A stretch of DNA of 24,801 nucleotides from a virus. The notes below the pieces were generated by a model, which did not search any database, had not been told where the DNA came from, and saw only the letters and a list, made by a program, of their open reading frames with translations. The stretch is from the IMG/VR virus record IMGVR_UViG_3300035670_001186, positions 1-24,801 of that record. One strand, given 5' to 3'. Of this stretch, positions 6,891-12,556 are shown one piece after another. A program made the translations under genes and the position numbers. Position 1 is the stretch's first letter, and the number at the start of each line of letters is the position of its first letter.

Positions 6891-7228
6891 CGGCCTTCCT
6901 TGGCGGCGAGCCACGCCCGGCGGCAGTCGAGCATCCCGTTGGTGGTTCCGTCGATTCGCTTCAGGTAGGCGTCCATTTCATCCCCGGCCGCGCGGAGACG
7001 CTCGACCTCGGCCTTGGCGACGACCAGTTGGTCCTTCAGCTGCTTGACCAGGTTGCGGTTGGCCTCGGCGGCGGCAATCGCGGCCTTGAGGTGCTCCTCG
7101 GTGCGGGACAGGCGGTCGTGCAGGAGGTAGTAGCAGGTGAGGGAGGTCCAGTCGCCGGACTGGTCGGGGCGCATCTCGGCCTCCTTGCCCTTAGAGACGG
7201 GGCGGTAGCGGACGAGGTCGGCGCTCAC
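6887..7228 (-). CDS. Array gene 6: coiled-coil protein with AWLAAKEGR tail, 113 aa
   Basis: This is the last member of the tandem small-gene array. It starts at a GTG in the overlap GTGA with the previous gene (VSADLVRYRPVSKGKEAEMR) and ends in AWLAAKEGR, a diverged form of the family tail. The middle is a long coiled coil (KQLKDQLVVAKAEVERLRAA). The ATG-like start further upstream in the same frame lies inside the previous gene's tail and was rejected. Proteins with the signature AEVERLRAAGD are common in phages without a known role. Confidence 0.68.
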   Translation of the reverse strand: MSADLVRYRPVSKGKEAEMRPDQSGDWTSLTCYYLLHDRLSRTEEHLKAAIAAAEANRNLVKQLKDQLVVAKAEVERLRAAGDEMDAYLKRIDGTTNGMLDCRRAWLAAKEGR

Positions 7229-7488
7229 GGTTGCACCCCCTTGGCGGCGAGCCACGCTTTAAGGACAGGCAGGGTTCGCATCAGACTATCGGCTGGCTCC
7301 CCAGCCTCGATTTCGATGCGCTCGGCGTAGTCCAATGCCACAGCATCCCCCGCCGCGCGTAGCCGCTCGTTCTCGGCCTTGAGCGCGGCGTAGTCATCGT
7401 GAAGGACATACTCGCCGCTGTCAGACGGAACCATGTCCGGGTTAAAACAGCAGTTCAGTTCCTCGACCTTGTATCGCTGGACGCTCAC
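7225..7488 (-). CDS. Array gene 5: YAALKAENERLRAAGDA protein, 87 aa
   Basis: It begins at the GTG within a GTGA overlap (VSVQRYKVEELNCC). It contains the family core GEYVLHDDYAALKAENERLR, then a variable segment, then KAWLAAKGVQP. Compared with array gene 2 the core and tail are conserved and the flanking 20-30 residues differ completely. Function unknown. Confidence 0.72.
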   Translation of the reverse strand: MSVQRYKVEELNCCFNPDMVPSDSGEYVLHDDYAALKAENERLRAAGDAVALDYAERIEIEAGEPADSLMRTLPVLKAWLAAKGVQP

Positions 7489-7853
7489 GACTGACCCCCC
7501 TTGGCGGCTCGCCACTTAATCAAGCAGTTGTAATGCGAGGCGGTGTTGCCAGCAGCCTTTTCCAAGTTGTCGGCAAGTTCGTTGGCATCGTTGCGGAGCC
7601 GCTCGTTCTCGGCTTGGAGGCGCTTGACCTCGTCGACCTGTTCGTGCCACATCCGGTTCCATTCCTTGAGTTCCCTGTCGCGGGCCTCGATGCTCATCTT
7701 GGAGCGGACGGACTCCTCCTCCATCTCGTCGATCACGGATTGGAGGTCGGCGGCCTCGGAAGAGTCCAGGTTCTGGTCCACCTCGCGGACGGCGGCGAGG
7801 AGGTCGTCCAAAGCCCCTTGGAGGCGGCGCAGCTTGTCGAGGCGCTCGCTCAC
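7485..7853 (-). CDS. Array gene 4: long coiled-coil protein with RAAKGGQS tail, 122 aa
   Basis: GTG start in a GTGA overlap (VSERLDKLRRLQGALDDLLA). Nearly the whole protein is heptad-rich (VDEVKRLQAENERLRNDANE), ending IKWRAAKGGQS. It keeps the start and tail of the array family but lacks the RYD and DYAAL segments, so it appears to be a different body joined to the same ends. Confidence 0.7.
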   Translation of the reverse strand: MSERLDKLRRLQGALDDLLAAVREVDQNLDSSEAADLQSVIDEMEEESVRSKMSIEARDRELKEWNRMWHEQVDEVKRLQAENERLRNDANELADNLEKAAGNTASHYNCLIKWRAAKGGQS

Positions 7854-7954
7854 GACTGCACCCCCTTGGCGACGTTGATAAGATTGATGATGGTCATTCC
7901 AATAGAAACACCGGCCAAGAACAGGGCGATGTGTGTGATGCGTTCTTCGCTCAC
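7850..7954 (-). CDS. Array gene 3: 34-aa single-helix membrane microprotein
   Basis: The frame from the GTG at 7954 to the TGA at 7850 translates as MSEERITHIALFLAGVSIGM, then TIINLINVAKGVQS. It has one hydrophobic helix (about residues 8-28). Both ends match the array: a GTGAGC start overlapping the upstream stop and an AKGVQS tail whose stop overlaps the next GTG. Without it there would be an unexplained 100-nt gap between coupled genes, which supports it as real despite its size. Confidence 0.65.
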   Translation of the reverse strand: MSEERITHIALFLAGVSIGMTIINLINVAKGVQS

Positions 7955-8205
7955 GACTGCACCCCCTTGGCGGCGAGCCACGCCTTCATAACACGGCGAA
8001 CAGCCAACTCCGAATAAGGATAGCCGTTGAAGTTGGCTTCGTGGGCAAGGTGCATCGCATCCCCCGCCTTGCGCAGCCGCTCGACCTCGGCTTGGAGGGC
8101 GGCATAGTCGGAGTAACGGACATAATCACCGTTATTAACTACGCCAATCACGGCATCATCAATCATTTGAGACCACATAAGGTCATATCGCATGGGCTGG
8201 CTCAC
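7951..8205 (-). CDS. Array gene 2: RYD / YSDYAALQAEVERLR protein, 84 aa
   Basis: GTG start at 8205 (VSQPMRYDLMWSQMIDD), then NGDYVRYSDYAALQAEVERL, RKAGDAM, a variable segment, and KAWLAAKGVQS. This is the best representative of the array family: N-terminal RYD, central short coiled coil, variable stretch, fixed tail. Such proteins are widespread in phages and vaguely recall Ea22-like proteins; no function is established. Confidence 0.75.
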   Translation of the reverse strand: MSQPMRYDLMWSQMIDDAVIGVVNNGDYVRYSDYAALQAEVERLRKAGDAMHLAHEANFNGYPYSELAVRRVMKAWLAAKGVQS

Positions 8206-8594
8206 GATTCCACCCCCTTGGCGGCGTGCCACGCATCACCGTCAATCGCATCCCATTCTTTCACAGGTTCGGGTTGAGTGACGCAATAAGTTCCCTCGGC
8301 AATAGCCCTCAATCCACGCCCTGCCTTGCGGAGACGCTCGTTCTCGAGTTCCAACTGAATGCAACGCTCCATCTCTGCGTTTTGATTTGCGGACTGCAAG
8401 TATGAGTCCGCTTGACTCAAGAACTCAACAAGTTCCTTTAGTTCTGCGACCTCGGCTTGGAGGGCGGCGTAGTCGGCGTACTTCACAAATAGTCCGCTTT
8501 CAGATTCAGAAACCAAAGGGCGCGTTTCGTGAAAACCTGTTGTCGGACAACTTTCAACAGTCAGTCCGAAGTCGTATCGCTTCGGCTGGCTCAC
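8202..8594 (-). CDS. Array gene 1: longest RYD / YADYAALQAEV member, 130 aa
   Basis: GTG start at 8594 overlapping the previous TGA (VSQPKRYDFGLTVESC). The core is LFVKYADYAALQAEVAELKE followed by an inserted helical stretch and a second LELENERLRKAGRG, then AWHAAKGVES. The two coiled-coil blocks suggest internal duplication or fusion of two array modules. The local DNA is AT-richer than its neighbours, a sign of recent exchange. Confidence 0.72.
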   Translation of the reverse strand: MSQPKRYDFGLTVESCPTTGFHETRPLVSESESGLFVKYADYAALQAEVAELKELVEFLSQADSYLQSANQNAEMERCIQLELENERLRKAGRGLRAIAEGTYCVTQPEPVKEWDAIDGDAWHAAKGVES

Positions 8595-8977
8595 TTGGCG
8601 CCTCCCTTCCTAGCCGCCGGCACGGCGATCGTCGTGTAGTTGACCTTCCCGCGGTCCTTCCCGGCCCAGCCCTCGGAGGCGGTGACGAAGCCGATGACGT
8701 CCTTGTACTTGGCGGCCAGGGCGGCGAGGTTCGTCTTGCGGATGAGTGGCTGGAAGTCGGCGACTACCGAGGCGCCGCCGATGGGGAACACCGTGCAGTC
8801 GGGTGCCACGCCCCAGAGGACGTAGCAGGAGGTCTCGGGGGAGACGCGGAAGGAATCCTTGGACTCCTCGCGGATGTGCTCGGCCTTGACCCGGGCGAGC
8901 TTGGCGTTGTGGACGGCTAGGCCTGCGACCTTGGGCTTGTCGAAGTCCGACGACTTGTAGATGGTGGGCTTGCTCAT
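8591..8977 (-). CDS. Hypothetical protein, 128 aa, between ERF and the array
   Basis: It begins MSKPTIYKSSDFDKPKVAGL and includes SFRVSPETSCYVLWGVAPDC and an FQPLIRKTNLAALAAKYKDV helix, ending in a basic AARKGGAK. It is probably alpha/beta. No family is recognised. The ATG at 8977 overlaps the ERF stop (ATGA), and its own stop overlaps the GTG of array gene 1. Being coupled to ERF, it may be a recombination or ssDNA accessory protein; that is inference only. Confidence 0.7.
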   Translation of the reverse strand: MSKPTIYKSSDFDKPKVAGLAVHNAKLARVKAEHIREESKDSFRVSPETSCYVLWGVAPDCTVFPIGGASVVADFQPLIRKTNLAALAAKYKDVIGFVTASEGWAGKDRGKVNYTTIAVPAARKGGAK

Positions 8978-9426
8978 CGGGAGGAGGGCGTCCAGGAGCG
9001 GGTTGCGGTGGCGGCGGGGTTGGCGCTCTCGTTGCCGTCGTCGTCGAGGTCCGTGGCGATGCCTAGGGCGGCCTGTATCGACTGCCGGCGGAGGTAGGTG
9101 AGGATGCCGCCGACCTGCTGGGCGTTGGTCTCGGGCTTCACGGCGACGGTGATCTCGCCGAGCTCCATGGCGCCCTCGGGGTGGACGATGGACGTGCGGA
9201 CGCCGACCCGGCCCTCGGTCGAGTAGACGGCCTGCGTGAGGGCGAGGCCGTGCTTGGCGAGGATGGGGCGGATGTGGTCGAGGATGTGGTCGAGGGTGGC
9301 GTAGCGCGACTTGAACGCGGGGTTCACCTTGTTGGCGGTCGGAGACGTCATCTCGGCCAGGGCGGCGGAGAGGCGGGCGTGGGGGGTCATGGTAGGGCTG
9401 GTGGTTTGGGTTTTGGGTGTGCTCAT
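8974..9426 (-). CDS. ERF-family single-strand annealing protein
   Basis: The 150-aa protein shows the ERF signature: NPAFKSRYATLDHILDHIRP (35-54), ILAKHGLALTQ, then GGILTYLRRQSIQAALGIAT followed by DLDDDGN (to about 132). ERF proteins anneal complementary single strands in phage recombination and work with a 5'-3' exonuclease, here the RecE-like enzyme at 5569-6411. The C-terminal tail after the ERF core is short and Ala/Thr/Ser-rich. The ATG at 9426 follows TTCCCTGCC with no Shine-Dalgarno. Confidence 0.87.
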   Translation of the reverse strand: MSTPKTQTTSPTMTPHARLSAALAEMTSPTANKVNPAFKSRYATLDHILDHIRPILAKHGLALTQAVYSTEGRVGVRTSIVHPEGAMELGEITVAVKPETNAQQVGGILTYLRRQSIQAALGIATDLDDDGNESANPAATATRSWTPSSR

Positions 9427-9441
9427 GGCAGGGAAAGTGAA

Positions 9442-9639
9442 TTAGGCCTTGTCGCAGTAGTCGGCGAGCTTGTCGTCGGAGACGCGCTTGACCTTGCCGT
9501 CGCCGGTGACCGCGAGGTTCCAGTAGCGGCGGCCGGAGATGACGATGGGCTTGAGGCGGCGGGCGGGCGTGCCGTCGGGCAGGAGCACGTAGGCGCGGCG
9601 CTCAGTTGAAGCGGTGGGGGTTGCGGGGGGCTTCTTCAT
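9442..9639 (-). CDS. Hypothetical small basic protein, 65 aa
   Basis: MKKPPATPTASTERRAYVLL, then PDGTPARRLKPIVISGRRYW and a C-terminal KVKRVSDDKLADYCDKA. The beta-rich middle and basic charge suggest nucleic-acid contact but no family is recognised. The ATG at 9639 follows an A/C-only leader (CCAAAACACCACCAACA). It overlaps the end of the upstream 64-aa frame by 38 nt. Confidence 0.6.
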   Translation of the reverse strand: MKKPPATPTASTERRAYVLLPDGTPARRLKPIVISGRRYWNLAVTGDGKVKRVSDDKLADYCDKA

Positions 9640-9796
9640 TGTTGGTGGTGTTTTGGGAGGAGGGAAGGGCGAGGTTGGCGAAGGAGAACAGGGTCTTGAG
9701 GACGTGCTGCTGGTAGAGGTTGGCGGCGATCGCGGCCTCCTCGGGTGAGAGCGGGAGCGTCGGCTCGTCGCGGCGGGGGGTGTTTGCGTAGTCCAT
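9602..9796 (-). CDS. Hypothetical small protein, 64 aa
   Basis: MDYANTPRRDEPTLPLSPEE begins a short helical protein (AAIAANLYQQHVLKTLFSFA) with an Asn/Pro-rich end. The ATG at 9796 is preceded by ACACCCACCCACC, the same C/A-rich type of leader as neighbouring real genes. The last 13 codons overlap the next gene, so either frame could be shorter than given. No family recognised. Confidence 0.55.
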   Translation of the reverse strand: MDYANTPRRDEPTLPLSPEEAAIAANLYQQHVLKTLFSFANLALPSSQNTTNNEEAPRNPHRFN

Positions 9797-9808
9797 GGTG
9801 GGTGGGTG

Positions 9809-10309
9809 TCAGATGAGGCGGTGCTGGGCGGCGTGGTAGATGAGCAGCGCGTCGGCGGTCTTGAGCGTCACATGCTCCTCGGGGAACAGTTCCTGGGCGC
9901 GGCCCTTCAGCTTGTTCTTCCATTGGGTCTTGGTGCCGCCCTTGGAGTCGCCGAGGCCAAGTGCCTTCTGCCACGTCTGCGGGCGCACGTGGACGACCGG
10001 GACTTGGAAGGCGGTCAGCACGCCCTCGAGTTGGCCGTAGTTTCGCGCCATGACGAAGACGGCGGAGGACGGGATGGCGCGGACGAACTTCGGCAGCTCC
10101 TCGACGTAGCAGGTGACGCGGGCCTCGCCGATGAAGAAGGACTGTTCGAGCAGGATGTTGAAGACGACCTCGCGGAAGTCGCCGATCGTGGCGGGCATCG
10201 GTGCGGTCTTGTCGCCGTTGGGGGACGACCAGGCGATGCCGCCGTTCACGCCCGGGTCGATGCCGATGACGTGGCGGGGCATGATGGGGTCGGTGGAAGG
10301 TTGGCTCAT
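9809..10309 (-). CDS. RuvC-like Holliday junction resolvase
   Basis: The 166-aa protein has the RNase H-fold resolvase motifs: VIGIDPGVNGGIAW with D18, CYVEELPKF with E70/E71, HVRPQTWQKALGLG (107-120) and KTADALLIYHA with D153. It would cut branched DNA before packaging or during recombination. I chose MSQPSTDPIM at 10309 over a TTG-initiated extension because the leader CACCTGCCCCCTGCC matches that of the ERF gene. Confidence 0.88.
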   Translation of the reverse strand: MSQPSTDPIMPRHVIGIDPGVNGGIAWSSPNGDKTAPMPATIGDFREVVFNILLEQSFFIGEARVTCYVEELPKFVRAIPSSAVFVMARNYGQLEGVLTAFQVPVVHVRPQTWQKALGLGDSKGGTKTQWKNKLKGRAQELFPEEHVTLKTADALLIYHAAQHRLI

Positions 10310-10331
10310 GGCAGGGGGCAGGTGCAAAGGA

Positions 10332-10892
10332 TTAGAGCGCGGCCTTGACCTTCTGCCAATACTTTATTGTCGCGGCCTTCTTGAAGCCGTTGGGTCCTCC
10401 GTTCCAAATGCGGGCGGCGTCCTCCATCGTGGGCTTGCGGCCCAGCCGGCGCTCGGTGCAGTAGATGGACAGATACGCGCGGCAGATGGCGCGGGCCTTC
10501 ACCGGATCAAAGGCGTCAGCGTGGACGTAGCTCGTGCCGTGGAGGCGGTTCACGTCTAGGATGACGACCTCCCAGATTTGGAGGATGCCGAAGGCCTTGC
10601 CCTTGTCGCCGATCGCCTTGGGGTCGCCGCCGGACTCGACCTGCTCGAGGGCGGGGATGAGGCGGTCGACGTCTAGGGGCTGCGCGGCGGCCTTTGTGGC
10701 GCAGGCCTTCACGCCGACGAGGATGAGGGCGATGAAGAGGAGCGAGCCGAGTAGGCCCTGGAGGGCGTACCACGTGGCCTTGCCAGCGCGCTTGAGCCGG
10801 TAGAGCCAGCGGGGCGTGGGCTTCTGGGCGGCGAGGAGCGCCTTCAGTTCGTCGGACTGGGTGTGCATGGGCTTGTGGGTCGGATCGGGCAT
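10332..10892 (-). CDS. Membrane-anchored lysozyme/transglycosylase-like protein, candidate endolysin
   Basis: The 186-aa protein has a basic N-terminal tail, one hydrophobic helix at 44-62 (LQGLLGSLLFIALILVGVKA) and an SLT/lysozyme-like domain: ALEQVESGGDPKAIG with candidate catalytic E86, AFGILQI (100-106) and ARIWNGGPNG (160-169). It should cleave peptidoglycan glycan strands. The single N-terminal helix could act as a signal-anchor-release segment or a permanent anchor. It lies downstream of the regulatory region at 11.2-11.5 kb, apart from the holin-like genes, so it may be expressed with early genes. The ATG at 10892 follows an A/C-rich leader (CACCCCAACAACCACC). Confidence 0.8.
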   Translation of the reverse strand: MPDPTHKPMHTQSDELKALLAAQKPTPRWLYRLKRAGKATWYALQGLLGSLLFIALILVGVKACATKAAAQPLDVDRLIPALEQVESGGDPKAIGDKGKAFGILQIWEVVILDVNRLHGTSYVHADAFDPVKARAICRAYLSIYCTERRLGRKPTMEDAARIWNGGPNGFKKAATIKYWQKVKAAL

Positions 10893-10914
10893 GGTGGTTG
10901 TTGGGGTGAGAGGG

Positions 10915-11184
10915 TTAGCGGGTGCGCTCGACAAGCTCCTCGGCGATGTCGGTCGCGGTGTCCTCTAGGTTCGTCTTGACGACCGACTGGACGGCGAAGG
11001 CTCGCTCAAGGATAACCTGCAGAACCTCGGTGTTCGCTTCCTTGGTGATTTCGCGGACGGCCTCGTGATCGCCGGAGCGCTTGAGGCAGCGGGCGAGGTT
11101 GTCGTTATTCCTTCGGAACGCCTTGAGAGCGGCCTCCAGTTGGCTGATGTCGTCGAGCAGGGTTTGGATGATGTCGTGGTTCAT
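10915..11184 (-). CDS. Hypothetical coiled-coil protein, 89 aa; first gene of the early operon
   Basis: MNHDIIQTLLDDISQLEAAL, then KAFRRNNDNLARCLKRSGDH and a helical C-terminus (NLEDTATDIAEELVERTR). It is predicted all-helical. No family recognised. It is the first gene downstream of the 346-bp regulatory gap and has an A/C-rich leader (CACCCCCACCAAAC). Confidence 0.68.
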   Translation of the reverse strand: MNHDIIQTLLDDISQLEAALKAFRRNNDNLARCLKRSGDHEAVREITKEANTEVLQVILERAFAVQSVVKTNLEDTATDIAEELVERTR

Positions 11185-11206
11185 GTTTGGTGGGGGTGAG
11201 GTCGAC

Positions 11207-11236
11207 AGGCTAAGGCAGTCCTTTGTCTGCCGTCAA
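11207..11236 (-). promoter_or_regulatory. Predicted promoter of the early minus-strand operon
   Basis: TTGACG (11231-11236) with TAGCCT (11207-11212) at 18 nt, or TTAGCC at 17 nt. The -10 match is poor, but TTGACGG recurs at the ligase promoter at a similar distance (118 versus 108 nt) from the shared 39-bp element. The ATG is 22 nt downstream. Confidence 0.42.
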
Positions 11237-11315
11237 TGCCTTTTTGCAAAATACTTTGCACCCCTAGGAAATGGGCGGGTGCAGGGCATCCCTAGGCAGT
11301 CCCACAGGAAGGCCC

Positions 11316-11354
11316 ATTAGACCCCTCTGGCTGGCCCGCTGAGGGGGGTATCCC
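11316..11354 (-). repeat. 39-bp element, copy B (inverted relative to copy A at 20524-20562)
   Basis: Read on the minus strand it begins GGGATACCCCCCT and ends AGCCAGAGGGGTCTAAT. Thirty-four of 39 positions match copy A without gaps, and weaker similarity continues past the end (GGGC.TTCC.GTGG). It stands upstream of the early operon promoter in the direction of transcription. Confidence 0.8.
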
Positions 11355-11376
11355 CTCCGACCCGACCCTTGGCTAG

Positions 11377-11410
11377 GGTGCGTAGATTAGCCGGCCGTAT
11401 TCTACGCACC
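11377..11410. repeat. Hairpin with perfect 10-bp stem
   Basis: GGTGCGTAGA (11377-11386) pairs with TCTACGCACC (11401-11410) around a 14-nt loop. The sequence TGCGTACC recurs near 11507-11515. Confidence 0.6.
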
Positions 11411-11411
11411 A

Positions 11412-11475
11412 TTCCCGAGCGGGAACATAAGCCGCCGTTTATGGCGTCCTGCCGCCAAATGTTCCCGAGCGGGAA
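11412..11475. promoter_or_regulatory. Two identical 14-bp palindromic operators, TTCCCGAGCGGGAA
   Basis: Copies at 11412-11425 and 11462-11475, 50 bp centre to centre. Both are perfect TTCCCG-N2-CGGGAA palindromes. The first is followed by CAT and the second preceded by ATG, so the pair forms a larger inverted repeat. This is the expected layout for a dimeric repressor with looping or cooperative binding; the repressor itself is not identified. Confidence 0.65.
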
Positions 11476-11512
11476 GCCTGACCAATCTGAAGCCTGTTTT
11501 CGTTTGGTGCGT

Positions 11513-11543
11513 ACCAAAATACGATAGACCTTATTTTGGTCTA
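11513..11543 (-). terminator. Overlapping hairpins at the end of the lysis block
   Basis: Two mutually exclusive stems: ACCAAAATA (11513-11521) with TATTTTGGT (11532-11540), and TAGACC (11525-11530) with GGTCTA (11538-11543). The stop codon of the 120-aa gene sits in the second. On the minus strand the second hairpin is followed by TCGTATTTT. This is a weak intrinsic terminator at best. Confidence 0.35.
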
Positions 11544-11893
11544 AACGTGCGCCAGACCAGCGCCGCCCCGATCACGCCGCAGGCGACCATGAGCAGCACG
11601 GCCTCGGACTGCGCCTGCGCGAGGGCCGCCTGCCCGGCGTTCACCTTCTCCGCGAGCGCCTGGTTGTCGGATGCGAGGCCCTCGTCGGTCACGAAGAGGA
11701 CGTAGGTGTCCCTGTCCTGCGCCGCGTCGATGACGGCCTGCGCCGCGGAATGCACCCGCCATGCGCCGAGGGCGGTGATGCCCAGGATGCCGGCCAGCGC
11801 GAAGCCTACAGGGTCAACCCCTGCGGCCTCGGCCTCCGCGTCCACCCTTGCGGGGGCGGCGGTGCGGCCTGTGGCTGTGGTGGTGGGCGTCAT
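11531..11893 (-). CDS. Two-helix membrane protein of the lysis block, 120 aa
   Basis: A Thr/Ala-rich N-terminus is followed by one hydrophobic helix (PVGFALAGILGITALGAWRV, about 27-46), a soluble helical segment (ALAEKVNAGQAALAQAQSEA) and a second helix (VLLMVACGVIGAALVW). This fits a second holin, an antiholin or an inner-membrane spanin-like protein. It starts 80 nt inside the end of the upstream holin-like gene, an unusually long overlap for this genome. No Shine-Dalgarno is visible. Confidence 0.65.
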   Translation of the reverse strand: MTPTTTATGRTAAPARVDAEAEAAGVDPVGFALAGILGITALGAWRVHSAAQAVIDAAQDRDTYVLFVTDEGLASDNQALAEKVNAGQAALAQAQSEAVLLMVACGVIGAALVWRTFRPK

Positions 11894-12245
11894 GGGGGAC
11901 GGCGGGGGGTTGGGCGGCGACCTTGGCCTCTTCCTCCCGCACCTTGGCCTCGGCGCGTGCGTTGAGCCAGCGCATGGCGAAGCCGACGAGCTCGGGGGCG
12001 AAGGCGCCGGAGATGCCCAGGATGGCGTTGAGGAGGTTCTGGGACTGGACGTAGTCCTTGGCGGCCCAGCCGACGACCACGGCTACGATGCCGGCGGCCA
12101 AGGCCTGCAGGATGAGGTCGAGGAAGCGGGGCTTGTCGGGCGACAGCAGGCGGCGCGCGACCAGCATGGAGAAGCCGATGGTGCCCGAGCGCACGGCATC
12201 CGCGACGAGGTCGGCGTCGGTGGAGTTGGCGGGGGCGGCGCTCAT
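11814..12245 (-). CDS. Holin-like protein, 143 aa
   Basis: The segment LDLILQALAAGIVAVVVGWA (52-71), then KDYVQSQNLLNAILGISGAF and APELVGFAMRWLNARAEAK, follows the pattern of LydA-type phage holins: a helix, a short turn, a glycine-rich helix ending FAPELV, and a charged tail. The C-terminus is odd: it becomes His/Arg/Gly-rich (HHHSHRPHRRPRKGGRGG) exactly where it overlaps the next gene. That may be a genuine out-of-frame extension after loss of the original stop. The ATG at 12245 overlaps the HExxH gene stop (ATGA). Confidence 0.68.
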   Translation of the reverse strand: MSAAPANSTDADLVADAVRSGTIGFSMLVARRLLSPDKPRFLDLILQALAAGIVAVVVGWAAKDYVQSQNLLNAILGISGAFAPELVGFAMRWLNARAEAKVREEEAKVAAQPPAVPHDAHHHSHRPHRRPRKGGRGGRGRRG

Positions 12246-12556
12246 TGTGCGACCCGGCGGTAGCCGGCCTTCCATAGGACCTCTGTGACGTGGTCGGCGA
12301 TCAGTGAGACCTCGGCCTCGGTGAGCTCGTCGGTGCGCTTGGCGCCCTTGGCGCGCAGGGCCATCCAGTCCCCCACGTGCGTCGCCTCGTGCGCGTACGT
12401 GTTCATCAGCTCCTTCTCGTCCTTGTGCGCGCGGACGGAGGGGTTGACCGTGACGGTGGCCTTGTCGCCCTCGATGGAGGCGAGGCCGTAGAAGGGGCGG
12501 CCGCTGGGGTAGCGCAGGTCGCCGGCCTTCAGCTCCAGGGAGCGGAGCTTAGTCAT
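12242..12556 (-). CDS. HExxH metalloprotease-like protein, 104 aa
   Basis: The signature YAHEATHVGDWM gives a zinc-binding HEATH motif. Downstream E residues (TDELTEAEVSLIADHVTEVL) could supply the third ligand. The protein is small and has no signal peptide. Sitting between a lipoprotein and a holin, it may help lysis by cutting peptide crosslinks, or be a structural metallopeptidase. The ATG at 12556 gives an 8-nt overlap (ATGACTAA) with the preceding stop; an alternative ATG at 12577 adds MSTRRRK. Confidence 0.7.
   Translation of the reverse strand: MTKLRSLELKAGDLRYPSGRPFYGLASIEGDKATVTVNPSVRAHKDEKELMNTYAHEATHVGDWMALRAKGAKRTDELTEAEVSLIADHVTEVLWKAGYRRVAQ

Larger units (their letters stand above)
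7223..8234 (-). repeat. Five near-identical direct repeats at gene junctions of the array, plus a decayed sixth
   Basis: The plus-strand unit reads about GCTCAC-GACTGCA-CCCCCTTGG-CGGCGAGCCACGC. Copies lie at 7223-7257, 7483-7515, 7848-7874, 7949-7983 and 8200-8234; a degenerate copy without the start-codon part is at about 6893-6918. Each encodes the C-terminal (W)xAAKGVQS of one gene and the GTG start of the next. Conservation at DNA level, including the overlapping codons, makes it a candidate recombination joint between cassettes. Confidence 0.8.
11185..11530. other. 346-bp regulatory region between the lysis genes and the early operon
   Basis: No convincing gene lies here; the 66-aa minus frame across it has only a TTG start and covers the repeats. 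From right to left it holds overlapping hairpins at the end of the 120-aa gene, two identical 14-bp palindromes, a 10-bp-stem hairpin, the 39-bp element shared with the ligase promoter region, and a promoter-like TTGACG box. It probably terminates late transcription and starts the minus-strand early operon. Confidence 0.65.

Noticed and set aside
6383-7330. 315-aa plus-strand frame
   Set aside because: It runs antisense through a promoter, an inverted repeat and three coupled minus-strand genes; composition changes abruptly and no motif is present.
7223-8234. CRISPR array or diversity-generating retroelement
   Set aside because: Repeats are 100-380 bp apart, coding and not palindromic; there are no uniform spacers, no cas genes, and no reverse transcriptase or template repeat.
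11317-11517. 66-aa minus-strand frame in the regulatory gap
   Set aside because: It has only a TTG start, no leader, and consists of the operators, hairpin and 39-bp element; no coding character.
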